From contig NZ_JAMSLS010000005.1 in NCBI RefSeq assembly GCF_023806465.1, positions 155,302-219,301 of the forward strand: DNA of 64,000 nucleotides, in the 5' to 3' direction. The notes beneath the pieces were generated by a model. That model saw only the letters and a list, made by a program, of their open reading frames with translations. It was not told where the DNA came from and made no database searches. Position 1 is the stretch's first letter. Each line of letters begins with the position of its first letter. Positions 8,890 to 18,435 of the stretch are shown here, piece by piece. A program made the translations under genes and the position numbers. The DNA is from Thermomicrobium sp. CFH 73360 (GTDB taxonomy: Bacteria; Chloroflexota; Chloroflexia; Thermomicrobiales; Thermomicrobiaceae).

Positions 8890-9528
8890 GTGCTGTTCGG
8901 CACTGAAACGAATCTCGACATTGCGCGTGCCCTCTTTGAACTCGGTGGGGTCATGTTCGGTGAGTTTGATCTTGGTCCCACCGCTGGCCGATCTCCGGTG
9001 TACATTAACCCGCGTGTCCTCATCAGTGAGCCGGCGCTTCTTCGTCGCATCGCGCTCCTCATCCACCATGAGATTCAAGCCGATCAAGCTCGCCGTCGGC
9101 CACGTCTCTCTTCCTTCGCTGCCGTTGCGGGGGTCCCAATGGGGGGACTGCATCTTGCGACTGCGTATGCCTTAGTGAGTGACACCCCGTTGATCTACGT
9201 TCGGCCCGATGCGCAAGAACCCGCGCTAGAAGGCCGTATCGTCCCCGGGCAGACTGTCCTGGTCATCGACGATCTCATGACTGGTGGCACCAGCCTGCTT
9301 CGCACAGCGCGGATTCTGGAAGATGCTGGTCTCACGGTCCGCGACTTCATTGTCCTCATCGACCGGGAGCAGGGGGGCGCCGAGCGCTTGCACGCCCACG
9401 GCTATCATGTCCTAGCCATCCTCCGCTTACGAACAATGCTGACCTATTACTTTGAAAGCGGCATGATTGACAGCCAACGCTATCGCACGGCGATGGAATA
9501 CCTCGAACGGACGAACCGGCGAGGGTGA
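8890..9528 (+). CDS. pyrE: Orotate phosphoribosyltransferase-like protein
   Basis: A 212-residue type I phosphoribosyltransferase. The GTG at 8890 is preferred because GGAGGT lies at the right distance upstream; the open frame extends to 8827 but that adds non-family sequence. The PRPP-binding loop VLVIDDLMTGGTS is clear, and the N-terminal ALFELGGVMFGEFDL plus GRSPVYINPRVLIS match the orotate-binding region of PyrE. It would make orotidine monophosphate in pyrimidine synthesis. A related orotate-PRT-like paralogue cannot be excluded because no other pyr gene lies nearby. Confidence 0.85.
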   Translation: MLFGTETNLDIARALFELGGVMFGEFDLGPTAGRSPVYINPRVLISEPALLRRIALLIHHEIQADQARRRPRLSSFAAVAGVPMGGLHLATAYALVSDTPLIYVRPDAQEPALEGRIVPGQTVLVIDDLMTGGTSLLRTARILEDAGLTVRDFIVLIDREQGGAERLHAHGYHVLAILRLRTMLTYYFESGMIDSQRYRTAMEYLERTNRRG

Positions 9529-9550
9529 AAGCTGGGGAAGGAAGCCGCCA

Positions 9551-10366
9551 ATGCCGTACCGCGGCCTGGTCGCTGGCCAACCAGTGCTGGTCTTCGATCT
9601 TGAACAACCACGCACGCCAGAGATGCCGATCTACTCAGCACATCGCCCCGGCTACGTCCCTGCCCTCCATCGTCGGCATACCGATCCACCCCCGAGTCCC
9701 ACAGCCGGTTCCCGTACGTCGGCTTCTGGCTTGCTGATCATGATGGAACATACGGGAACACATATCGACGCCCTCTGTCACCAGGCACTCCACGGACGAC
9801 TTCATGGCGACGTCGACGCGGTCACTGCTGCGGGACCACGTGGATTCTCTCAGCATGGTGTCGAGACACTTCCACCGCTCGTTGTACCGGGGGTTTTGCT
9901 CGATGTTGCTGCCATCCGCGGTGTCGATGTTCTCGCGCCTGGAGAACTCGTCACCGCTGCCGATCTCGAGGCCTGCTGCGTACACAACGGTCTCACACTC
10001 GAGTCCGGAATGGCCATTCTCGTCCGGACCGGAAATGGTCGATTCTGGCGCGATCCGGAGCGTTACCTTGACGCGCCAGGGATCGCACCCGATGCCTCGC
10101 GCTGGCTCGCCGCACAGCGACCGAGCGTGGTGGGCTGCGATACGATGACCTGGGATCTCCCCGGACTCGTTGACCCGGAACTTGGCTGCGATCTCCCCGG
10201 ACACGTGATCTTCCTCGTCCAGTCCGGCATCCCAATCATCGAGAACCTGGCCCTGGAAGAACTCGCGGCGTATGGCGCGCGGCGTTTCACTCTCGTCTGC
10301 ACGCCACTACAGCTTGTCGGCGCAACCGGCTCACCGGTGCGACCACTGGCTCTCGTGCCGGCCTGA
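9551..10366 (+). CDS. Cyclase-family metal hydrolase (kynurenine formamidase-like)
   Basis: A 271-residue protein of the cyclase/kynurenine formamidase family. The diagnostic metal-binding motif HTGTHIDALCH is present at about residues 78-88, followed by the distal GCDTMTWDLPG region and GVLLDVAAIRGVDVL. The ATG at 9551 follows GGGGAAGGA; the longer ORF from 9467 overlaps pyrE and adds no family sequence. It probably hydrolyses an amide or lactone-like substrate in the cytoplasm. It follows pyrE by 22 bases, so co-transcription is likely, but a role in pyrimidine metabolism is not supported by sequence. Confidence 0.82.
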   Translation: MPYRGLVAGQPVLVFDLEQPRTPEMPIYSAHRPGYVPALHRRHTDPPPSPTAGSRTSASGLLIMMEHTGTHIDALCHQALHGRLHGDVDAVTAAGPRGFSQHGVETLPPLVVPGVLLDVAAIRGVDVLAPGELVTAADLEACCVHNGLTLESGMAILVRTGNGRFWRDPERYLDAPGIAPDASRWLAAQRPSVVGCDTMTWDLPGLVDPELGCDLPGHVIFLVQSGIPIIENLALEELAAYGARRFTLVCTPLQLVGATGSPVRPLALVPA

Positions 10367-10592
10367 AGCCACTTCTGGGACCGCAATACCACGGAAGAAG
10401 ACCAGCAAACAGCCCCGGACCGATCCTGATCATCATGCGGACACTTTGCTCGGTGCGGGTGAGGCGCACCTGCAGAGTACGACCCCGGTTCAGCCAGCCC
10501 GCCCTCGCGAAGGCGAAATGGGCGTCTCCACCGCACATCCGTCGCGTGTGATAGGCTCAAGCGAACCAGGAGCAGGACAGGATGGTTCACCA

Positions 10593-10721
10593 ATGATGGG
10601 CAGTGATGACTTCGATCGTGCGGTCCTCCTCGCAGTGGCACTCATACTCGGCTTGTTGCTCTTCGCCTGCGTGGGGCTTGCTCTCCTCGGCTGGATGGCA
10701 CTCCGGCCCGACTCAACCTGA
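10593..10721 (+). CDS. Possible 42-residue single-span membrane protein
   Basis: A short ORF, MMGSDDFDRAVLLAVALI..., whose middle (about residues 10-34) is one long hydrophobic helix ending in a short polar tail. A purine-rich AGGACAGGA stretch lies upstream. It is in the gap between the cyclase gene and the glycan operon. A transmembrane-like composition in GC-rich DNA can arise by chance, so it is a candidate only. Confidence 0.35.
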   Translation: MMGSDDFDRAVLLAVALILGLLLFACVGLALLGWMALRPDST

Positions 10722-11010
10722 TGCTCTACCAGAGTTGACCAGATCCTGGACAGCCTCTGAACAGCACGCGGAGAACCGGTGAACTGGTAGATCCCCCTCC
10801 AATCGTTCATCCTCAGGTATGTCGATCATGTGAACGACTCGACTAGAAAGGGAAGGGCTCCGGTCCGGCACGCCTGCTCCTACCACCTCTCGGTACCACA
10901 CGTGCCCTGCTCGCAGCTCAAGCGTACGTGTGTTTTGCCCAACATCGCTGTCACTGCGTGCCGGTCGACGGCTCCCCCCATCCATCGATCTTGGAGAGAG
11001 GAACTCATCC
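10722..11010. other. Probable leader of the glycan operon
   Basis: About 290 bases upstream of the first operon gene without a supported ORF. TTGACC at 10735-10740 would be an acceptable -35, but no good -10 follows at 16-18 bases. No riboswitch-like structure was recognised. Confidence 0.3.
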
Positions 11011-13326
11011 ATGACTACTCGCGTCACGACTCGTGATAGATCTCTTGCGATAACGACGGAGACCGCTCTCGCGACTGCTGCCCATGCCACAGGACACACG
11101 CTCCCGGCTGTCAGCGTCATTATCCCCACGCGGAACGAGACGGAGAACATCGAGCCGCTGCTCGCTCGGCTCTTGCCACAACTGCCGCCTGACTCGGAAG
11201 TGCTCTTCCTCGACGACAGCGATGACGAGACACCCACTCGTATCCGCCAGGCTGCAGCCTGCAATTCACGCATTCGACTCATCCATCGGCCGCCCGGGAG
11301 TCGCGACGGCGGACTCGGCGGAGCAGTACTGACCGGCTTTCGCTCGGCACGCTGCGAATGGGTCGCCGTCATGGACGCCGACCTTCAGCATCCGCCGGAG
11401 CTCCTGCCGCGACTGCTGGCGGCAGCGCAACTGCATCGTGTCGAGCTGGTCATCGCCTCGCGCTATCGTGACAACGGTCAAGCAAGCGGCCTGCATCTGC
11501 TTCGCCTGGCGATCTCGCGAGCGTCGACGACAGTGGCACGTCTTGCCTTTCCGCTACGCTTGCGGAACGTCACCGATCCGATGAGCGGCTTCTTTCTCGT
11601 CCGGCGAACGCAGCTGCAACTCGAGAGTCTTCGCCCCCGTGGCTTCAAGGTGCTCCTGGAGATTCTTGTTCGCCACCCACAGTTGCGCGTTGCCGAGGTG
11701 AGCTACGTCTTCGGTCGACGTTACGCCGGGCGGAGCAAGGCGAGTGTGCGCGAAGGCTTACGGTATCTCGGACATCTGGCGACGCTCCGTCTGGGCGAGG
11801 AGCGAGCGCGCTTCGCCGGTTTCGCTGCCGTTGGCACGACTGGACTTGTCGTCAACACGCTCGCGTTGCTCGCCTTCGTGGAGCTTGGTCAGCTGCACTA
11901 TCTCCTCGGCGCTGCGGGGGCAACACTCGTTTCCAGCTTCTGGAACTTCACCTTCACCGACAAGCTCGTCTTTCCCGATCGACGCGACGGGCGCCGATGG
12001 ACGACGCGCCTCTCGCTCTTCACTGCCGCCAACATCGCTGGGCTTCTCGTCCGTGGCCCACTGCTCGTGCTCCTCACCTCGATCGTCGGAATTTACTATC
12101 TCTTGTCCAACATCCTCTCCCTCGGTGCGCTGGCCGTGCTTCGTTTCGGCATCTCCACGGCCTGGATTTGGCCCACGCACCGACGGCGCTTCTCCTACGA
12201 CCTGCACGGCATTCTGACGGTAGAGTCCGCAGTGAATCTTCTTGAGCTGGACCGCTTCCGGGTAGACCAGGTTGAGCGACCTGACATCACGATCGAGATC
12301 GGCGGTCTCCGGTCGCCAGGCCCGCTGGCTCGTTTCGGGTGGGTCGACGTCGCACCAGACAGCGAGCAACCACGTCGGATCCGCTACGATGACGGGCTCG
12401 GCCCCTTCGGCTTCTGGTTTGAGGCAGACTTAGAGTTCCCGATCCGCATCACTGCCTCGCCCGCATTACGGCATTCGCCGCACGTGCTCTACACGAACGT
12501 CCTCGAGCCTATCCTCCGCTGGAGCTTTGTTCGCCGTGGTTACGCGCTCGTCCACGCAGCCTGCATTGCCGCTGGTGACCGCGCGACCCTTGTCACCGCT
12601 CGCACCGACACTGGGAAGACAACGACGATCCTCCACATTCTCCAGCACCAGCGCCGCGCCAGTGACCGCGGAGCGTTCCTCTCTGACGATCTCACGCTGC
12701 TCCGCTCCGACGGGCTTGTGCTCTCCTATCCCAAGCCGCTCACCATCAGCCAACACACCGTTGCTGCAGTGCCGAGCGCACAACTCACACGCTGGCAGCG
12801 TTTCGGCCTGTTCTTGCAGAGTCGTATCCACTCGCGATCGGGACGTCGTTTCGCCCTCTTACTCGCCTCGACCCGACTCCCTGTCGCGACTATCAATCTC
12901 TACACTCAGTGGCTGGTTCCGCCACCCAAGTACCATATCGAGCAACTCGTTCCCCAAGTTCGACGCCAAGCCAGAGCACACCTCGCACACATTGTCGTCA
13001 TCGAGCGCGGTAGTGAGGCAGCACGGCCACTCGAGCAGACCGAAGCCCTCCACATCCTGCTCGAGAACGGTGACGATGCTTATGGCTTTCCACCCTATCC
13101 GGCAATCCGCCATCTCCTCACACGTCCGCTCGGCCACGACCTGACCGCAGCGGAACGGGCTATCGTCGCCACCGCCTTGCAGGGCGTGACCTGTCAGCTC
13201 TTGCGACGACCCGCGCTCGACTGGTGGCGACTGATTGCTGAGCAGATCGGACTGGACAGTAACCGAGCCGCATTGGGGTCACTGTTCACGTTGCCAATCA
13301 CTGTCGAAAGTCGGACCGGCCGATGA
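11011..13326 (+). CDS. GT2 polyprenyl-phosphate glycosyltransferase-GtrA-HprK-like fusion
   Basis: A 771-residue three-part protein, started at ATG 11011 after GGAGAGAGGAA. Residues about 33-260 form a GT2 domain of the polyprenyl-phosphate mannose synthase type: PAVSVIIPTRNETENIEPL, the DXD-like AVMDADLQHPPE and DPMSGFFLVRR. Residues about 267-400 are a GtrA-like four-helix membrane domain with the FAGFAAVGTTGLVVNTLALL start and NFTFTDKLVF. Residues about 415-771 resemble the HPr kinase/PEPCK-like fold, with a Walker A ARTDTGKTTT at about 530-538 and LSDDLTLLRSDG downstream, as in HprK-related proteins. The first two domains imply synthesis and flipping of a polyprenyl-phosphate sugar. The role of the kinase-like domain is unknown. 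It overlaps the next gene by ATGA. Confidence 0.83.
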   Translation: MTTRVTTRDRSLAITTETALATAAHATGHTLPAVSVIIPTRNETENIEPLLARLLPQLPPDSEVLFLDDSDDETPTRIRQAAACNSRIRLIHRPPGSRDGGLGGAVLTGFRSARCEWVAVMDADLQHPPELLPRLLAAAQLHRVELVIASRYRDNGQASGLHLLRLAISRASTTVARLAFPLRLRNVTDPMSGFFLVRRTQLQLESLRPRGFKVLLEILVRHPQLRVAEVSYVFGRRYAGRSKASVREGLRYLGHLATLRLGEERARFAGFAAVGTTGLVVNTLALLAFVELGQLHYLLGAAGATLVSSFWNFTFTDKLVFPDRRDGRRWTTRLSLFTAANIAGLLVRGPLLVLLTSIVGIYYLLSNILSLGALAVLRFGISTAWIWPTHRRRFSYDLHGILTVESAVNLLELDRFRVDQVERPDITIEIGGLRSPGPLARFGWVDVAPDSEQPRRIRYDDGLGPFGFWFEADLEFPIRITASPALRHSPHVLYTNVLEPILRWSFVRRGYALVHAACIAAGDRATLVTARTDTGKTTTILHILQHQRRASDRGAFLSDDLTLLRSDGLVLSYPKPLTISQHTVAAVPSAQLTRWQRFGLFLQSRIHSRSGRRFALLLASTRLPVATINLYTQWLVPPPKYHIEQLVPQVRRQARAHLAHIVVIERGSEAARPLEQTEALHILLENGDDAYGFPPYPAIRHLLTRPLGHDLTAAERAIVATALQGVTCQLLRRPALDWWRLIAEQIGLDSNRAALGSLFTLPITVESRTGR

Positions 13327-14978
13327 GCGGACTCCATTCCCTGAGAGGTACAAGCTTACCTTCCCAACCCCAGAGCCCTGCGAGTCGTCACCTGGGTTCG
13401 GCTCGGTTGACACGCCGGCATCCCACACCCACGTCGTCCTCGGTCCTTGACCGTTACGGGCCTTCGGTTCTGTTTGCCATCGCCCTGCTCGCCGGCACAC
13501 TTCTCCGCCTCTGGCAACTGAATCGTTTCGGCGTCAACAGCGACGAAGCCGTCTATCTTGGCCAAGCTGCCGCACTGGCACATGAGCCGACGTTGAGTCG
13601 CCTCTTTCCACTGTTCCGCGCCCATCCGCTGCTCTTTCCCTTCTTCGTTGCCCTTGCACTGCCCTTCACTGGCCGCGAGGCACTCGACCTGGCTGGTCGG
13701 CTTCTCGCCGTTGGCTTCGGACTGGCAACAATTGTGGTGACTATGGCAATCGGCCGCCTGCTCTTCGGGCGTTGGGTCGGCGCGACCGCCGCTCTTTTTC
13801 TTGCTCTCATGCCGTACCACGTCACCGTGTCCCGCCAGGCATTGCTGGACGGGCCGATGGCCTTCTGGGTGACGCTCACCCTTCTCGCGCTGGTTCGCTT
13901 TGCGGCAACGCAGCGGACCAGCTGGCTCGTGGCAAGCGCTGTCGCGCTCGGACTTGGAGTGCTCACAAAAGAGACGGCAGTTATCTTCTTCGGTGCCATC
14001 GTCACGACCTTTGCACTCCATCCGGAGCTCTCTGGTCGCCCCCGCCCACTTCTTGTCGCCCTCGGCGCGTTCATAGCGACAGTTACCGTCCATCCACTCG
14101 CGACGTTCCTCGCTGGTGGCAGCGGAACAGAACGAACCTCGCAGTATCTTGTCTGGCAACTCTTCCGCCGTCCGAACCACGAATGGTGGTTCTACGCGTG
14201 GACGATCCCGCCAGCGCTTGGACTGGCAGTCGTCGCACTTGCTGTTCTTGGCATCATCCTTGTCTGGAAAGTGTGGAGCTGGCGCGAGACGTTGCTCGTC
14301 GCTTGGATTGTTGTCCCCTTCACCTTCTTCCAGGTCTGGCCGACCAAAGGGTTCCCGTATCTCGTCGCGACGACGCCCGCTATCGCGCTTCTGGCTGCTC
14401 GCACGCTTGGACGTCTCTTCGCACTGGGATCAGCTCGCTCCGGGAGTGTTCTGCCTACTCGTTCCAATTGGCGGCGCGGCATCGCACTTGTCACCGTGAT
14501 TGCCGTTGCGGGATCGCTTGCCGTCCCCTCAATCGCTCAGCTCCGCGCTGTAACGAACGGCACCTTCCTCGCTGGCTCAGGAGGCGTTCCTGGCGGCCGG
14601 GAAGCAGGCGAGTGGGTCCGAACCCACACGCCGGAAGGTACAAAATTGCTGACCATTGGCCCCTCAATGGCCAACATCATTCAGTTCTACGGGCATCGCA
14701 AGGCCTACGGCCTCTCGGTAAGCCCAAATCCGCTCCACCGCAATCCGACCTATGAGCCGGTGGTCAACCCAGATCTCTGGCTTCGCAACGGCGAAATCCA
14801 GTATGTGGTATGGGACGCCTATTCCGCTGCGCGTTCGCCATTCTTCGCGGAAAAGCTCCTCACCTATGCGCGACGCTATCACGGGCGGGTCGTGCATACC
14901 GAACTCGTTCGGACCGTCGATACGCAAGGCCGGCCAACTGATCTTCCAGTCATCGTTATTTATGAGGTGCGCCCATGA
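13323..14978 (+). CDS. GT39/ArnT-like membrane glycosyltransferase
   Basis: A 551-residue polytopic membrane protein with about ten hydrophobic segments. It has the acidic pair of the first outer loop characteristic of PMT/ArnT-type enzymes (GVNSDEAVYLGQAAAL at about residue 70) and the helices ALFLALMPYHVTVSRQALLDG and GLGVLTKETAVIFF that typify family GT39/GT83 glycosyltransferases. Such enzymes use polyprenyl-phosphate sugars on the outer face of the membrane, which fits the product of the gene before it. The start ATG overlaps the previous stop (ATGA) and its own stop overlaps the next start. Acceptor unknown: protein, lipid or glycan. Confidence 0.85.
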   Translation: MSGLHSLRGTSLPSQPQSPASRHLGSARLTRRHPTPTSSSVLDRYGPSVLFAIALLAGTLLRLWQLNRFGVNSDEAVYLGQAAALAHEPTLSRLFPLFRAHPLLFPFFVALALPFTGREALDLAGRLLAVGFGLATIVVTMAIGRLLFGRWVGATAALFLALMPYHVTVSRQALLDGPMAFWVTLTLLALVRFAATQRTSWLVASAVALGLGVLTKETAVIFFGAIVTTFALHPELSGRPRPLLVALGAFIATVTVHPLATFLAGGSGTERTSQYLVWQLFRRPNHEWWFYAWTIPPALGLAVVALAVLGIILVWKVWSWRETLLVAWIVVPFTFFQVWPTKGFPYLVATTPAIALLAARTLGRLFALGSARSGSVLPTRSNWRRGIALVTVIAVAGSLAVPSIAQLRAVTNGTFLAGSGGVPGGREAGEWVRTHTPEGTKLLTIGPSMANIIQFYGHRKAYGLSVSPNPLHRNPTYEPVVNPDLWLRNGEIQYVVWDAYSAARSPFFAEKLLTYARRYHGRVVHTELVRTVDTQGRPTDLPVIVIYEVRP

Positions 14979-16363
14979 AACTCGTTCGTCCGCTGCTGAC
15001 ACTCTTCCTGTTCGCTTCCTTCTGGCTCCCCCTCCAGCCGGTGCATGCTGCACGCCCCGAGCCGAATACGCCGATTCGACATTTCATCGTTCTCATGCAG
15101 GAGAACCACACCTTCGACAATTATTTTGGCACGTATCCTGGTGCGGACGGCATCCCTCCGGATACCTGTATGCCAGTTGACCCCACAGATCCTGCGAGCG
15201 AGTGCGTCGAGCCGTTCCATATTGGGAATCTTCCCATTGAAGACCTCGATCATAGCGTTGTGACCTTCCGCCGCCAGTTCAACGGCGGCCGCATGAACGG
15301 CTTCATCTGGGCTCTGCGCCTCCGCAACCACGACGGCCGCATCGCAATGGGCTACTACGATGGCCGCGATCTGCCTTATTACTGGAATCTTGCCAGTGAA
15401 TACGTCCTTTTCGATCGCTTTTTCAGTTCAGCACATGGAGGAAGCGTCTGGAATCACATGTATTGGATCGCTGCCGTGCCTGGTACCGAAAAGAACAGTA
15501 TCCCAGCGGAAGGATTCTCGAACGACATCGTCACCATTTTTGATCGACTCAACGAGGCTGGACTAACCTGGAAGTTCTATATCCAGAACTACGATCCCTC
15601 GATCACCTACCGGACACGGACCGAAGTTGTTGGGCCGCGCGCCGCGCAAGTCGTCTGGTGCCCTCTCCTGGCCATTCCGCGCTATCTGGACAATCCCGAA
15701 CTCTTCCGACACATCGTTCCACTGGATGAGTACTTCACTGATCTCCAAAACGGCACACTCCCCAATGTCGCGTACATCGTGCCTTCGGGGGCAAGCGAGC
15801 ATCCTCCTGGCAGCATCCAAGCAGGCCAACGTTTTGTCCGCTCGCTCATCCAGGCACTCATGCGAAGTCCCTATTGGTGGAATTCTGCCTTCCTCGTCAC
15901 CTATGACGACTGGGGCGGCTGGTACGACCACGTGCCACCACCGCAGGTCGACGAGTATGGTTACGGTTTCCGTGTTCCTGCGTTCCTTGTGAGCCCCTAT
16001 GCGAAACGCGGTTTTATCGATTCAACCATCTATGACTTCACGTCGATCCTCAAGTTCATCGAAGAAAATTGGGGCCTCGAACCACTCGCCGAGCGCGACG
16101 CGCGTGCCACAAGCATTCGGAACGCCTTCGATTTCACCCAGCCACCCCGGCAGCCGGCTTTCATTCCTTGGGACTGGCCACCACCGCCTCCCACTCCTGA
16201 ACCAAGACGTAGTGCCGTGTTCGGTCTCTACGGCCTCACAGTCGCCCTTGCACTTCTTACTTTTCTCATTCCGGCGCGACGCATTCACTTTCTCCGCCGC
16301 TCGCTCTCCTCACGCCGGTCGCGCCCATCCACCCCTACCCACCGAGGGGAGGGGAAGCGCTAA
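14975..16363 (+). CDS. Secreted, membrane-anchored phosphoesterase (PLC/AcpA family)
   Basis: A 462-residue protein with an N-terminal signal peptide (MKLVRPLLTLFLFASFWLPL) and a C-terminal transmembrane helix at about residues 412-432, so anchored outside the cell. The catalytic domain has the family opening RHFIVLMQENHTFDNYFGTY and the late motif VTYDDWGGWYDHVPPP of the phosphoesterase family that contains phospholipase C and acid phosphatase AcpA. These enzymes cleave phosphodiesters or phosphomonoesters with a metal-bound Thr nucleophile; T in NHTFDN is present. It sits inside the seven-gene operon, with ATGA overlap upstream and TAATG overlap downstream, suggesting action on the surface polymer made by that operon. 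Confidence 0.88.
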   Translation: MKLVRPLLTLFLFASFWLPLQPVHAARPEPNTPIRHFIVLMQENHTFDNYFGTYPGADGIPPDTCMPVDPTDPASECVEPFHIGNLPIEDLDHSVVTFRRQFNGGRMNGFIWALRLRNHDGRIAMGYYDGRDLPYYWNLASEYVLFDRFFSSAHGGSVWNHMYWIAAVPGTEKNSIPAEGFSNDIVTIFDRLNEAGLTWKFYIQNYDPSITYRTRTEVVGPRAAQVVWCPLLAIPRYLDNPELFRHIVPLDEYFTDLQNGTLPNVAYIVPSGASEHPPGSIQAGQRFVRSLIQALMRSPYWWNSAFLVTYDDWGGWYDHVPPPQVDEYGYGFRVPAFLVSPYAKRGFIDSTIYDFTSILKFIEENWGLEPLAERDARATSIRNAFDFTQPPRQPAFIPWDWPPPPPTPEPRRSAVFGLYGLTVALALLTFLIPARRIHFLRRSLSSRRSRPSTPTHRGEGKR

Positions 16364-18435
16364 TGCGCCGATCGATTTTCTTGCTTGCTATTGCTTTCAC
16401 CTTCCTACTCGCCACTCCGGCTCCCGGGTTGGCCCAAGCGGAGCCACGTCCGACAGCTCTCCTCATCGAAGCGCCGGCCGCTGTCCCTGTCGGTGAACGC
16501 TTCGCTGTGGTCGCACGCCTCAGTGGCCCGAGCGGCGAGATCTATGGAGCGGTCGAGAATGAAGCACTCCAACTCCTGATTGATGGCATTCACTTCCGAC
16601 GCGAACGCACCAACTTCGCTGGCGCAGCCCGATTCATCGTCACCCAATCCCTACCGATCGGTTCACACACCTTGACCGTTGTTTATCAAGGATCGCGCTC
16701 ACTCGCACCAGCGGCAGCTTCAGCAATTGTAACCATCGCGCCAGCGGTCCTGGAAATCAAGACCGTTCCGGCTCTCCCTGGTATCGAGGTGCGAGCGCTC
16801 GGCAGAGCCTTCACCACAGGCGCACACGGCACCGTCCAGATCCCCTTCGATCAGCCCGGCAGTTACCAGATTGAGGTGAGTCGTACCATCATAACCCCTG
16901 AACAAACTGCACGCTTCTCACGCTGGAACGACGACTGGTTTTCTCCGCTGCGCACGGTCATTATCCCCAAGCATCGGCACCTCCAAGCCGGGTACGACGT
17001 CGAGACCGCTATCTCCTACCGTTTTATTGATCTTGACGGCCAGCCTGTTGACCCACGTCGCATCGAGCGGGTTGTCCTTAAGAGCAGCATCGGGGAGGTC
17101 CGCGAGTTCACCCCTGATACTGCGCACATAACTGTTGGCCCTATCAAGGCAAGCCGAGCGATCCCGACCGCTGCCGGATTAACGGTCAGTCCTGTGCAAT
17201 GGTCGATCGAAGCTGTCTATGTGCGCGGCACCAACGTGGTCAACCGCAAACAGCAGCGCTTCTACCCGATCGACGAGCACGACTGGACGATCACGCTTCT
17301 CCTCTACACGGCAACGTTTTCCGTTCGTGACATCTTTTTCGGTCTCCCCGTCGGCCAAACTGTGCGGCTGACCTACCCAGATGGCTCAAGCGAACTCGTT
17401 CCACTTCAAGATGGCCGTGGTGTCGTCCGCTCGCTCCCACGTGGAGAGTATCGGGTGCAAGTAACTGGTATCTACGGCTGGAGCCCGACAGCGCCGCTCG
17501 CCCTGTCCCGAAACCAAGACGTTGATCTCACCGTATTGAGCGGTTTGGACCTGCTCCTCATCTTGATCCTGGTGTCTGCCTCTGCGACCGCTTTAGTGCT
17601 GGCTGGCCGCCCACAGTTACGCCATCTGCGTCGCTGGATCACTCAGAACCGGCGCCTACCAACGCCTCAAGTTGAAACCGAAGGACGTGCTCGGCGGCTC
17701 GCACTAATCGCCCTGTTGGCGCTCACCCTTTCCGGCACCATCTTCCTCACGCAGGGGCTCGCCCGCAGCCAACGTCCCCGTCCCTCGACCGCTTCAACCG
17801 TCGTCCAGCGCGTCTCTCCCTCTGCAGCACCAGCAACTGTCCCCCGCGTATCGACGCCGGAAACTGAATCGACTCCCGAGCCGCTCGACATACGTATTGC
17901 ACCAGAGTTCGCCGCGTTCTGGGAGACGAACGGAGCCTTAGCCGTCTTTGGGGCAGCGATCGATGCTCCTCGGTGGGCACTCGGGGAAGACGGCATGCGC
18001 GTGTACCTCCAGGACTTCACGTTCGCCCGTCTTGAATACCGACCCGACCTCGTCGGAACGCCCTACGCTATTCAGCTGGCTCGCCTGGGAGTCCAGGAGG
18101 CTGAATTGCTTGGCCTTCTCGAGAGCGAGCCGTTCCGCCGTCGGAGTGCCGACACGCCGCCGGGCGCCGACTGCACCTATTTCACCCAGACCGGCCATTG
18201 GCTCTGCGGGAGCCTCCGCGCCTTCTGGCGACGGAACGGGCTCGAGCTCGGTGACCCAGGGATTTCGACACGCGAGTCGCTCGCTCTCCTGGGCTATCCG
18301 ATTAGCGAGGCCTTCCTCGATGAGGTCGGACGTACCGTACAGTACTTCGAACGCGCGAAGCTCGTGGTGTACCCCGAGTTCCGCGGCACTGCCAACGAAG
18401 TCATTCGCGACCCTGTGATACGGAGGGCACCGTGA
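16363..18435 (+). CDS. Membrane protein with Ig-like and repeated C-terminal domains
   Basis: A 690-residue protein with a signal peptide (residues 1-25). Residues about 30-125 look like a bacterial Ig-like domain (ALLIEAPAAVPVGERFAVVA, LPIGSHTLTVVYQGS). After a further beta-rich region there are two hydrophobic helices at about 392-415 and 444-464, then a Thr/Pro-rich linker. The last 175 residues hold two copies of a module with the pattern F-x-x-FW-x-x-NG ... VQYFERAKL ... YPEF, seen at EFAAFWETNGALAVFG and ESLALLGYPISEAFLDEVG. I have seen this pattern in Chloroflexota surface proteins, but its function is unknown. The gene overlaps both neighbours and belongs to the glycan operon. Confidence 0.75.
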   Translation: MRRSIFLLAIAFTFLLATPAPGLAQAEPRPTALLIEAPAAVPVGERFAVVARLSGPSGEIYGAVENEALQLLIDGIHFRRERTNFAGAARFIVTQSLPIGSHTLTVVYQGSRSLAPAAASAIVTIAPAVLEIKTVPALPGIEVRALGRAFTTGAHGTVQIPFDQPGSYQIEVSRTIITPEQTARFSRWNDDWFSPLRTVIIPKHRHLQAGYDVETAISYRFIDLDGQPVDPRRIERVVLKSSIGEVREFTPDTAHITVGPIKASRAIPTAAGLTVSPVQWSIEAVYVRGTNVVNRKQQRFYPIDEHDWTITLLLYTATFSVRDIFFGLPVGQTVRLTYPDGSSELVPLQDGRGVVRSLPRGEYRVQVTGIYGWSPTAPLALSRNQDVDLTVLSGLDLLLILILVSASATALVLAGRPQLRHLRRWITQNRRLPTPQVETEGRARRLALIALLALTLSGTIFLTQGLARSQRPRPSTASTVVQRVSPSAAPATVPRVSTPETESTPEPLDIRIAPEFAAFWETNGALAVFGAAIDAPRWALGEDGMRVYLQDFTFARLEYRPDLVGTPYAIQLARLGVQEAELLGLLESEPFRRRSADTPPGADCTYFTQTGHWLCGSLRAFWRRNGLELGDPGISTRESLALLGYPISEAFLDEVGRTVQYFERAKLVVYPEFRGTANEVIRDPVIRRAP

